Shown here: piece by piece, positions 9,471-20,700 of the stretch
Layout: every line of letters starts with the position of its first letter
How positions within the stretch are numbered: the first letter of the stretch is position 1
Source of the DNA: Zygnema circumcarinatum
Lineage: Eukaryota > Streptophyta > Zygnematophyceae > Zygnematales > Zygnemataceae
DNA length: 64,000 nt
NCBI GenBank assembly: GCA_037447605.1
Contig: CM074805.1
Span: forward strand, 2,771,347 to 2,835,346
Reading direction: 5' to 3'
Notes under the pieces: model-generated
The model's database searches: none
What the model saw: only the letters and a program-made list of their open reading frames with translations
Told to the model about the DNA's origin: nothing
Translations under genes and position numbers: made by a program

Positions 9471-10247
9471 AGGTGAGAGGATTCGTACGACACGCCACGT
9501 CGGGCGATAATGTTTGTCGTTTATTGCTTCAGGAGGCCTCATGCAAGTGCCGGCATGACCTAAAATTCACATTAGGTGGGCACACGTGGCGATCGGCCAT
9601 TGGATTATAATTCCGGCATGCACAATCGGGCTCATGTAATGTGCGCCTAAAACGATAAATTTTGTCGTTTACTGCTTGGAACTTCATTCTTTCTGGCAGC
9701 AAGCGCAGGCGGTTGCATTCGTACACTCACAACGCTGTACGGTAGTCATGCCGTACGCATGTCGCGACGAACCAGGCATCCGCAACAGATAACCGCCCCC
9801 TGCGGCCCATCGGAACATCGTACGGCCCTCAACGGCCCCCGCATTCCGACAGTCATTTTTTGGACCGGATAGCCTGTCGACTTCGGATACTCCGACGTCC
9901 TAAAACGACAAAAAGTCGGTGCTGCCTAGCCGGTGTCGGCGGGAGAGGACTTTTCGAGCGTCTCGTACGGACAAGGGCCGCCGGGCAGGTGCAGAACGGC
10001 CTCACGGCCAATGGGAACCCGCCACGCGGGCAGTCAAATGCAGATCATTGGGAAAAACGTTATAATGCGTCGTGAAAAACATTTTTGGTTTCTGCCCGCC
10101 ACAAGAAAAACCGCCATTTAGGCTAAGTTTGGAATTTGTTTTTTCAATGTCCAAGTTTGCTTTCGCTTCTCCCCTCTCCTCGTCCCGCCCTCCCTCCTGC
10201 CTCACCCACCGCCTTCTCTCGCCCTCCGTGCTGTCGCCCCCCCCGCC
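9471..10247. other. intergenic / upstream region of the TBL-like gene
   Basis: Unique-looking, with scattered GTACGG words (about 9735-9830, 9965). The last ~90 bp before the start codon are pyrimidine-rich (CCCTCCCTCCTGCC), as expected of a 5' leader. No other gene seen. Confidence 0.5.
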
Positions 10248-13200
10248 ATGGCCGCCCCGCAAGCATGGGGGCCCGCCATCCTCCTCGCATCGCTGCTGTC
10301 TAGCAGCGCTTTCGCGCTGACGAGCGATGCAGGCATTCCGGGCTCGCAGGTGCGGACCGGGCGGGGGAGCAGGCTGCTGAGGGCGGCCCTGGCGTGCTAT
10401 GCTCGAGAGGGCCAATGGAAGCACAACGCCACGCCACGGAAGCTTCCATGGAATCGGGAGTCCTACGGGCGCGCCACGCGCTGCGAGTTAGAACGGAACA
10501 AGGGCGAGTACATGGAAGGGGCAGAGGCAGATAAGGCAATAGGCGGAGGGGATTGGAATGTGAGTGAGGAGGTTAAATGGGAGTGGACTGCGGAGAAGTG
10601 CTCGTTGGAGCCTTTCAGTTACGAGAACTTCTGCAGGTGCGGTAAAAGCTGGGTCGAAGAGGGCAGCTGTAGGGACAGAGCGAGCTCAGAGTGTTGAGTT
10701 GAGCTCACACGGGTGAGAATTGCCTGTGGTGAGCAGGACCATGGGATCGACATTCGGTGTGAACGCCAGCATTCTTATTGTGGGAGACGAGCTTTCGTGG
10801 GGCTTGGAACGACGCCTATTCAGTAACATCCGCGCTGCAGGCCCTAGTGAGTATGGGAATTCAGCTCATGGGTCTTCCTCGCCAGCCATCTCCCCTCTGG
10901 TTCTCTCCCCGCTTTTTCTCTCCGTCTCCCTCTCCCCGCCTACCTTCTCCCTCCTTAACTCTCTCCATCCCTTTATACCTCTCCCCTCTCCCTGTCTCTC
11001 TTGCTCTCTCTATCTTCCTCTTCTCCTCTCCTTCCTCTCTCTCTCACCCTTTTCCCCCCCTCTCCCACTTCGCCTGTGCCAGAGAGCATCGCTGTCAACC
11101 TCTTCCCTGACGGCTGCGCCCAGTGGGACAGCGGGAGGGAGCAGCAGCTGTGCTCGGGCTACCGCTACTGCCACGACGTCCTCAGAGGGGCTTCCGTCGC
11201 CGTGCGCTTCGTCAAGAGCTCCGACCTCTCGCTGCAGGGTGAAGGCGTTACGGCCGCCGGCGTTCCATGGAAACGGGCCCTGAACTGGATGCCGACTGTT
11301 GTGATCCTCACGCATTCTGAGCAGTCCGCGAGGCGAGAGGACTTCGAAATTGACTTGGCTGCGGCCATCGGGTGGGTGCGCATGCGCAGTCCCGATGCTC
11401 TCGTGGTGTATCGGAATGCGCCCGCAGGTAAGGCACAGGCCTCCGGGCCTTTGGATGGACGAGTTTAGAAGGGGGTGTTGAGCGCATCTATCCATGCACA
11501 CTATTCAGGGAGGGAAGGGGGAGTATCGGCAGTATTTGCAGCATCGGCTTAAAAGAGTTATGAGATCGGCTGCTGTTAAACGGAGATGTGTGCTGACGCC
11601 AGCGGCTGTTTCCTTTGAATGCATAAGTGGGTTCTCGCAAGATTTCTTTTTTTCTGACGAGTGTTAGAAACGAAGGGTCCTCGACGGTGTTGATTTGGAA
11701 ACAACGGAAATTAGAATTAGGAGATAAAAGTTCACAAACTTTTAGCTCCCTTGTTCTCTATCGTACTACCGAAACACGGTTGCCCACCTGATGCACACTT
11801 TCACTGGATATGGTGGCGCAGTTCGAGCATGTCCCTCCCCACAAATCTTTGGGGCCTCTGAAATTTTGCCCCCCCCACTGAACAACGAAGAGCTCGCGGC
11901 AAGGAATAGGATTGCCCGGGGAATTGTGGAGAGACTTGGAGGCCTCTACTTCGATGTGAATGAGACTGTCGCGAGGCGGCCTCCTGCCCTTAAGCGCTCG
12001 GGACCGGCCCCCTTCCATGGCTGCATCGATGTGTGCCAACCCGGAGTGCTCGACGCGTGGGTGCAGCTGCTTCACAACCTCCTCATGAAAGCTCTTCCCA
12101 CACCCGAGATGAAGCTTGCCGCAAAAAGAAATGCGGAACTGGATGAAAGCTATATCGAGCAGGTGGTAGACGCAGTTGACGTATCACAATTTGTGCGGAA
12201 AGGCCCTGACTCAGCTCCTCCGAAGAAAGGCTTTCTGCCCGGATCAAAAGTTCAAACAGCGGCGGAGTTTGAAGCAGTGAGCAGGAAGCTGGACTGCTTT
12301 GCCCGTTCGGGGCGGTGGGAGTTCAACTCCCGCCCCCGCCCTCTTCCTTGGCTGAAGAAGCCATGGTTTTCGATGTCAAGCTGTGACGCTCGCCATGTTG
12401 AGGCGGGCGGCATTTTTGGAGCTGCAGCAGACGAAGCTGCTGCCAATGGAGGGGATTGGAACGTGCGCAATGACTTGAAATGGGAGTGGCGCACAAAAGA
12501 CACGTGTCCGTTGGAGAAGTTCTCTAGAGAAGCTTTCTGCAGGTGAACGGCATGTCTCTCTTTGCTGCTCCTTCACAGGCGAGAATGAAGTTAAGGGTTG
12601 AGCTGCAAAGCCAGTAATTTGGAAGCAGGACAGAAAGGAAAAAGCTGTGGCTAGCCATTTCAATTCAAAGGCATGTTGGCATAATGTTTTTTCTTGGGCG
12701 ATGTTGTAGGAGTTCGGCAGGTATAGCATATGCTAAGTGGATGTCAACTGAACTCTAGAGAAGACTACCACTAGCCTATGAATGGGAAATTTACTGCGCT
12801 TCGAAACAAGCGAGGGTGAAAAAGTGGAGAACTTTGCTGACCGGGGAGAGTAGGGTATGCAGGCTTATGGGCCCAGGTAGAAGTGTGCTATTTCTCGGAG
12901 ACTCCATGACGAGGAGCTTCGAGCGCCACATGTTCGGGCACATGCTCCTCGGGGTCAACCTAAGCTCCCGTAAGCAGGACCTTCCGAATTTCAACTTTCC
13001 CTTTTCAAACATACTCACATCTTTTATCCAGAAATTATCTAAACACCGCAAAAACTGCAATCGAATAAATAAGTGAATAATAGTAAGGATTTCTATGTAA
13101 ACACGCACATGCATCTTTCCACCCCTTCCAAAACCCACCTCCCTTTGCCCTTTCCTCCATGCCATGCCATGCCCTGCGGCACACAGCGGATGCGCTCCCC

Positions 13201-15258
13201 GTGAACCTGTTCCCGGGCGGCATGCCGGAGTGGGACGTGGGCCTGCGGTTCGGGCAGTGCCTGGGGTACGCGTACTGCCACGACGTGCTGCCCGCGGCGG
13301 TGCAGATCCGCTTCTGCTTCAACCGCGGGCTCACGCTCACGGAGGTGCCCCTAGACGGCGAGGCGCCGTGGATCCTGAAGCTGCGTGAGTGGAACACCTC
13401 CGTGCTGCTCCTAAACCGCGGGGCGCACTACCGCGCGGACGCCGTCTTTGAGAGGGACGTGCGCAGCGCCCTCTACTACGCTCGGAAGGAGCTGCCGGAG
13501 GCGCTCGTTGTCTGGCGGAACACTCCTCCAGGTCAGATTCGACTTATGCTAATTAAGGGTTTGAATTTCGGAAGAGGAGATTCTGAAGGCTGTGCAGCTG
13601 TTATGAGAATTTTGAAGGACGTAAGGTTCACAAAAACGTCACAGCAGTTGGAAAAAGGTCAACATTCTGAGACATTTGAATGTTTTACCTGTCTATCAAT
13701 TATTTCTATATACAATAATCTAATTCAGACTTGGAAATTACGAAGTGGGAACATACAGAACTAATTAATCCACAAATCTATCTCCCTGATTTGCAATCTC
13801 AACAGACGGTGCAAAACGGTAAAGAATTCCTAGTTAGGTTATCAATGAGAATTTGTAGTGATGTTGTGGGCCTGCACATTCGCTGCTTATTTAGATTGTC
13901 CAGGTTTTAGGTAGTGGGATAAATGACAGCGGAAGTCTGATAGGCCACAACTATACACTTCTGCCGAGGTTTATCTCTTGATTTATCTCTTATCTCTGTG
14001 TCTCCTCTGAACCACATTAAAGCACCATATTTACTGCAACACTTCGCTGCAACAGTCAATATTCACTCCTGATCAGTTAATACAGAAATTATTTCAATTG
14101 TCATTCTCCATATATCTTTATCGTCTTTACTATGTCGTAGGGATTTTCGCATCGAATGTGCTGCTTTATCACGGAACGTTAGGGGATTGTAGCCCATTTC
14201 ATTCAAATACAAGTCTGTTTAGCTGGAGGACAAGAGCCGAACATTTAGCGTCTGGTTGGTGAACGTATAAGCTTGTCATCCCAAGGTGTGCATTACCGTG
14301 GAGGTTATTATGAAGTAAACGGTGATGTACGCCCGTTTATCTCAAACTACAACTCTCAAACTGAAATTACCTGAAGGGGAATTGACACATAATCTTTAGT
14401 TAGTCGTTCTTTACGCTGCAAATATAGAAGCTTTAGACTGTCGATCTGGTGAGCTTAACTTGGTAGCAAAAGGATAAGCCGTTTGAACCATGAATATAAC
14501 CTCCTCTACTCTGGCGTATGTAGCCTTCCCCACCCCTTGATGGCGGCTATTAGACTATGACACTCTATGATAACACCGTCTGCGCAGTATTCTTCACCTT
14601 CACCCTCCAAATAATTGCGACTACTCCATTCCATCAGTTGTGGTATCCTTCTCATTGCGGACACCGTGACAGTTGCAAATTCGTGCAATGCACGAACCTG
14701 CAACTCTCTGTATCGCTGAGAGGAATTCACCCAATCGTTGTCAAAACGACAGATTACACTGATAAGTGCCTGTGCGAAAGGGTTCAAGAGGGGGCGGGGT
14801 GTCGGGGAGAGGCCTCTCAGATAAGAATGCTGTCTCCTTGTACATTTCATGATGACTCTCTCTCTCTCTTTCTCCCTCTCTCACGCTCCTTTTCTATTGA
14901 TGTATCTGCATCAGTCGAAAAGTTGAAAAAGGGAGAATACTTACGCGGTTTATGTTGTTTGGATTTGGATGCAGGGCATGCAAACTGCGAAAGTTATCCC
15001 GGTCCTATCGAGGTTCGGCAAGATCCCAGCAGCCTGCCATACAATTGGGACAACTTTGCCAGGCAGAATGAAATTGCAAGAAAATACGTGGAAGAAATCG
15101 GTGGAGTGTACATGGATGTCGATTACTCAACAGCGCTTCGCCCGGACGGCCACCGAGGGAAGGTAGGAAAGACTTTGGATTGTTTACATTACTGCTTGCC
15201 CGGGCCGCCCGACACGTGGGTACTCTTGATGTTCAACTTTTTGAAACTGTTGTTATAG
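10248..15258 (+). CDS. double-domain PMR5/TBL-type (PC-esterase) protein, first domain degenerate
   Basis: Exons 10248-10636, 10737-10846, 11083-11427, 11822-12542, 12863-12969, 13187-13531, 14975-15258; all phases close to 766 residues. A signal peptide is likely (residues 1-23, LLASLLSSSAFA). Two tandem copies of the trichome birefringence-like fold follow: a Cys/Trp-rich TBL part, then a GDS block, then the C-terminal DxxH block. Domain 2 keeps GDS (534-536) and D741-C-L-H744 within DCLHYCLPGPPDTW, the family signature. Domain 1 has GDE (146-148), losing the catalytic Ser, and GCID (348-351) where DCxH should be. Exons 1-3 and 4-6 repeat the same intron positions and phases; exons 3 and 6 are both 345 nt. 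Exon 4 carries the end of domain 1 and the start of domain 2, so this is one gene. Family members O-acetylate wall polysaccharides in the Golgi; the substrate here is unknown. Confidence 0.85.
10847..11082. repeat. polypyrimidine intron of the TBL-like gene
   Basis: Intron 2 is almost entirely C/T on the coding strand (CTCTCCCC-type) for about 190 bp before its AG. Confidence 0.8.
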
Positions 15259-16290
15259 TCATTGTTACAGTGAAGTTGGGTCACATAGGATAGGCATTGA
15301 GACTTTGATTCCCCTCCTGTCTGACATCTAGAAACACTTGTATAGCTGCTCTTGTCTGGGGTTTCATATTTTGCATCTCAAATAGTCACGCTGGTCTAGA
15401 AGCGAGGAAGGTAGCTGCTTATAGTTCGCATCTCTCAGCCTGTAACTTCTTCTGTTGGCTTTTTCTGAGGCCTGGGTTGGAGAATACCGCAAGGTAGTGT
15501 TGATCAGGATGAGATGCGAGTCAGTGATTCCATCTGCAACAAAATGCGTAGTGCTGAAATAGGAATGCTGAGTAGCGTAGGAACATTGGGAAACGTAGTG
15601 CTTACAGGTTGTAGGTGAGTAGGGAGGGCTTGCCATTCTGCTCCTCCAGAATTCCAAATTCTTCAAGCTCCTGTTTTTGCAGAGTATGTAGAGCATGCTT
15701 TTGCCCCAGAGAGGAGCACACATGGTGCTTCCTGTATAAACGGTTATAACCCCGGTAGCCAATAAGGTGGCTGCTGGAGAAGCAAGTTCCTTTTATGTCA
15801 AAACGTCGTCTCAAGCCTTCCTTCCAGTCTTTGCAAGTGAATGTCCTCCTTGCGGACGAGGCTCTATTTTGCGTGGAAACAAACAACCAACTTCAAATTC
15901 TTGAAATCCAAACTCGCGTCTTAGTTCTCGACATTTCGGCAGCCGTTGAGTCGGCACGGCGTACCCTAAGCAGGCCAACCACTCGTTTTCGCTCGAACGA
16001 GCTGCCGAGTACCCGACGACGATGCATGGAGCTGCCGTTACATGAGCGCCAGCGCGAATGGCCAATGTTGGTCAACCCCTGCGACGGGACATCAATACGC
16101 GTGAAATCAACGAGAGAGAGAGAGAGGTCAATGCCACTTCCATTTCTTGTGAAATCCACTGCTCGCATACACGAATGTTGAATCCGCTGCGAACATCATC
16201 GTTCCTTCACGGCACATGGAGGTAAGGAATGGAGCGGAGAAAAAACTCGATTTGTTGTCGTGTCGCATGATGGTTCGACATGGAGGCATC
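15259..16290. other. intergenic, nothing recognised
   Basis: About 1 kb 3' of the TBL-like gene. Short reading frames on both strands but no splice-supported or recognisable protein. A short GA run (gagagagagagag) lies at about 16110. Confidence 0.5.
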
Positions 16291-16398
16291 GGGCATGGCA
16301 TGACACGGCATGGCATGGTATGGCATGGCACGACATGGCACGGCATGGCACGGCATGGCACGGCATGGCACGGCATGGCACGACATGGCACGGCATGG
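16291..16398. repeat. (CATGGCACGG)n-like tandem repeat
   Basis: Ten-base units CATGGCACGG alternating with shorter CATGG words. All frames are open by composition only. Confidence 0.85.
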
Positions 16399-17787
16399 AA
16401 GACCGTTGACGCGCGGACGCCTGCGCTCAACGGCCGGCAGCGCGAGCGGCTTCGGCGATCCGGGAGCTACGATTCGCGGCCGGCGGGCGGGCCCCGGTTG
16501 ATCCCGCGCGGCTCGAGGCAACCCGCCGTTGATCCCCAGCCAGCCAGCCGGAGATATGCGGCGAAGTCCACGCGGCCTCTGAGTCCACCGTTGACCTGCG
16601 CGTGCGGGCGATCCGGAGCCGGCGCGAGTGGATCTGTGGTGAGGTCCACCCGCCTCAAATCGCTTTTCAAAATTGAATTCTGTCCGGGAAGGCGAGGAGA
16701 GAGCCTCCGGGCAAGGACGGAGTGCCGCCCTGCGGGAAGCGGGCCTCTGCAGGGTGGGCCTCTTGGATGCAGGCAGACCCCTCGTCCAATTCTAGGATCA
16801 AATGTCGCTCCCTATCAGAACTTGGAGTGTTCATAGTTGAAGTGAGCACTATTGTCTTCCTGATGTCGTTGCTTTGATTGGTTCGCCCAGGAAGGTGGTG
16901 GTGCTGTTGAATTGAGTCCGAGGGTTACTTATCGCCCAGGTCTTGATTTTTGGCTTTAAGTGCTTTGGTTATAGTTTTTGGAGACTTAGATTTTGGAAAA
17001 ACTTCCTTTCGTCTATCCAATATGAAGAAAGCTAATTACCTGATATGAAGATTGAAGTGACAGCTTTGTGACAACATATTTTCTCCTGCTTTAAGGTCTT
17101 TCAATGTAACTAGGAGGTCTATATACCGTGTACTGAAGCGCTTTTTTTTACCAGAGCGTGTAGATGCCGTCGCGAAGCATAAGCACATACGAAGTGTCAG
17201 AAGTATTTGCTGGCTGAATGCAGAACTTAAATAGTTTTTCAAGTATGCCTCCTGGCTTACGTTGTTGTTTGACAGCAAGCATGAAATCTAGACTCTTAAT
17301 AGAGTGTAGAACTTCCGCTATCTGCTAATCTGTTTGCTTCTTCTGCCATTAAGGACGAATCTGGTTTATTGCTGGTGTATGTTTGATTCATGGAATCTGC
17401 TGTACGGTGATAGTATCAGACAACAAGGAGTGGTATTGACATCACTCCGGTGTGATAAGTTACATGTGAATCAGGGAGCAGGCAGCTTGAACAACAATTA
17501 AGTATGACTGTTCTTGCATGATGGATTAATAGCAGCGGTTATGATGAATATTAAATGCTCCCAATCTGTAGCTTGGCATCAAAGTAGACGATTGACGACA
17601 GTGCTGCCAAGACTACCGTGCAGTTTGACAGGTCATGAGTCGGACAAGGCAGCTACTTGCAATGAATAATACTTCTTTGGAATATTTCTTTACATTCTCT
17701 CATAGCTTACTTTCGTCGTATCGAAACTCGGATTTTTGCTTAACCTTTCCTTTTTATGTATTTGGACTTATTTCTTCGTCCATCCAG
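16399..17787. promoter_or_regulatory. upstream region of ALY-like gene; possible 5' leader
   Basis: 16400-16760 is GC-rich (CGGCGG, GGCCGGC words), then composition falls. This is where the promoter and any 5' non-coding exon of the ALY-like gene would lie. I could not identify a first exon with confidence. Confidence 0.35.
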
Positions 17788-20700
17788 GAGACCACAGATG
17801 AAACGGGACGGCAAAGTGGAGCAATGACACTGGAAAGTGAAGTGGAGCAAGTTTATTCGTCCGGTATGAAAGTAGGCAGTAAGAATAAAGCGAAAGGGGC
17901 TCGACAGAAGAAAGAGTCTGGTCAGCCAAAAGATGACTTGGCCCTTGAGTACCATGAGCATATGAGCACAACGGTACAACAGTTAACCAGGTTAGCAAAT
18001 GACTCAGGCGCAACACGAGGCTTCGAGGATATCAGAAGCAAGCTGAGCGAGGATTCACTCAGCGTTGGTGGAGCGAATGGAACCGATAAGACCAGACATG
18101 CTAAAGGTATGCAATTTCATTTGCAACTCCTGCATTCCAAATTTTCTTCGCTTCCAGTCGGTTTGTGCGTTTTCTATGGAAGTTAATCTATGACATCATC
18201 GAAACAAGACCCAAGACAGGGAAAGCTGGAGGAATAGATGAATGCAACAGATAGTCAGGTCAGTAGTTGGCTTTTTTTGCAATCGTTCTTGGCGGTATTC
18301 CGTTCGGCAAATGGTGCAGTTCAGCACGAGTTTTCGGTTTTCTCTTTTTTTTTATTCCTTTTCTGTTTCCATCCGTTTGTTATGTGGTGCTGGTCTGATT
18401 TTGCGTGCGGTTTTTACCTCCGCATTAAGTTCAAGAGTTTGTCACGTGGTTTGAAAATAGTCAGCTGTATGCAAATACTTCCCCCCACTGGGGGGCATTC
18501 GGTCTGAAACTCCAGGAAACAACAATGTCCTTCAAGATGCGGAAACTGTGTGCAGGCTCAAGGACCTGGTTGACTGGGAAGCGGACAGACTCTTCACGAG
18601 TTTTTCCCCCTGGACAGGCCCCCGAAGAACGACTAGCTGATAGTGTTAACGAGCAAAGCAGGCAGGGATCTGGGAAAGGGACGTCTAGTTCTCCACATAG
18701 GAGAGGCGCACTAGTTGCTGGGCCGGAGGCTTCACGGGAATCAAGTTTGTCAGCTTCAGGACTAATTCATGGGAGGCCATTGAGCTTGTTGCCTGAAGGA
18801 GGACAAAAGGTTGGTACTATACCATTTTGAAATTGAAGACGACACTATTTCGCTTTTGGTTGTTCCAGTAACTTTAACAGCTAGGCAGGCTGATGAAGCA
18901 GATGCCAGTGTGCTTTTCCTGAACGCTGTGTATTTTTGTTGCCTGCCTTTTTCAAATGTCTCTCACGACTTTATTGTCACTCAGAGTTTGGCAAGGAGTT
19001 TTTTCTGATCTGCTATGCAAGTTCCTAGTGAACACTGTTGATGGAATTAGGCGCTCACCTTCAGCCTTTGGATGCCTCAGACTCTCCTATATTTGGAATT
19101 TCGTTTCTGTAGAAGCTGATAGTACATCATTCTATCTCTGGCTTTTCGATTATTTGAAGGAAGCCTGACCTTAGGCTGCATATTTTCCTTACGCGGTTTA
19201 CTTGCTTCAAGCGTTGCATGCCCATTGGGGGAGGAACATGATTTTTTTAAAGAACTGCATGTATCTGCCAAAGCTACATCTGTCCGTAAGTCCGTGAAAT
19301 TTCAGGACATAGAACGGTGTAACAAATCATAACCTTGTTTTTAAGCTTTCATGCTTGCTTGCTTGCTTGCTTGTCATGCAGAACTAGATGTGCTGTATTA
19401 CTTCATTTGACGGTTTTACGTCAACACTCTCCTCTTTCTTGCCATTGCAGAAGCGTAAAATTCAGGATCTACTTGGTCCCCCATGGAGCCAGCAGGACTT
19501 GGAAGTGTTTTACCAATCTTACAGACGTTGTGGCAGGGATTGGAAGCTGGTGAGCCAAAACAAAGGCCCTGAACATATGCTGACGGAGGCACTAGCGTTA
19601 TCACTTCTGGGTGGCTGTCACATTGTCACATTGGATGGCTTAATGACAACTGGACTGACTGTTCTTTCTAGAAAGGGAAGTGGTGGCACTCTGATGCTCT
19701 TATTTTGCTGGTCGTCAAAGTGTTGGTGCTTTGATTTCTTTGTGCCCTCCCTCCCCCCTCCGCCCCCTTTTCCCTTTTTCAATGCTTATCTAAGTTTAAT
19801 TTTTCCGTTCGCCAGAGTCGGACTTCCTTTTTGGCCAAGCATATCGCCTACTAGGTGGTTAGGTTGACTTGCTGAAAAACACCTCTGCATAACTCTTGAC
19901 AGAAAACATGCATTCTCAGGTTGCAAACCAGCTGTCGGGGAGAACAGTGGAGATGGTGGAATCGCTGTTCAACATGAACCGTGTAAGTACCTCACGTCAG
20001 CTGTCACTTCTTAATCTCTTGCAGCCTATTGAAAACAGACACTTGCATATCCTGACAGTGTCCACCACTAGGAAGCTCCATACTCCGTGTTCTAGCAATT
20101 TGCAAAAGTTTCAGTTGAGAAATTACCTAAATCACGTCCTCGGACTAGCATGAGCTGTCTGAATGTGGTCCCCAACAATGGTATTGCATCTTCTGTGGAT
20201 TGGCACTTTGGCCAATCCACAGAATTTGGAAGGGCCAGAGTAAAGGGGACCCTGTGCCTCTGGAATTTTGGCCTAGGCGCGATAGACAGATAGATAGATA
20301 TATCTTTTGGGGATGTGTTCAAGTAGTTTGCAAGTGGACGTCTCCATTGTGAGCCGCTGATCGCGGTGGATTGATTAGCTGCCTTTTTGACGGATGTGAA
20401 TCCACTTCTGTAGAGCAGAGACTCGTACAAAGAAGCCTGTGGACACTGATACATTTGTTGTGTTTGTCCCGTCCCTCATCCTGTTTAGTTTATGTTGTCG
20501 ACATTTTAGCCAGGGACGGCCAAAACATACACCTTGTTTTTCCTTCCAGCTAATTACAGCCACAATCTAATGTTCTGATCGGTGTGTGATCTTTATAATA
20601 GTTTTGTGGTAATTAGGTGCCAGTTGCTGGTTGCTGAAGGTCCAATCATAATCTCTTTTTTCACCAGGTTTTCAGTCGCATGGCACGTTGTAGTCAGGTA

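Noticed and set aside
11822-12542. Two separate tandem TBL genes instead of one
   Set aside because: A single uninterrupted exon carries the end of domain 1 and the start of domain 2 in frame, with no stop, signal peptide or promoter between them.
16216-16836. 206-codon frame starting in the CATGGCACGG repeat
   Set aside because: The first third is the tandem repeat and the rest is GC-rich without a recognisable domain or splice support.
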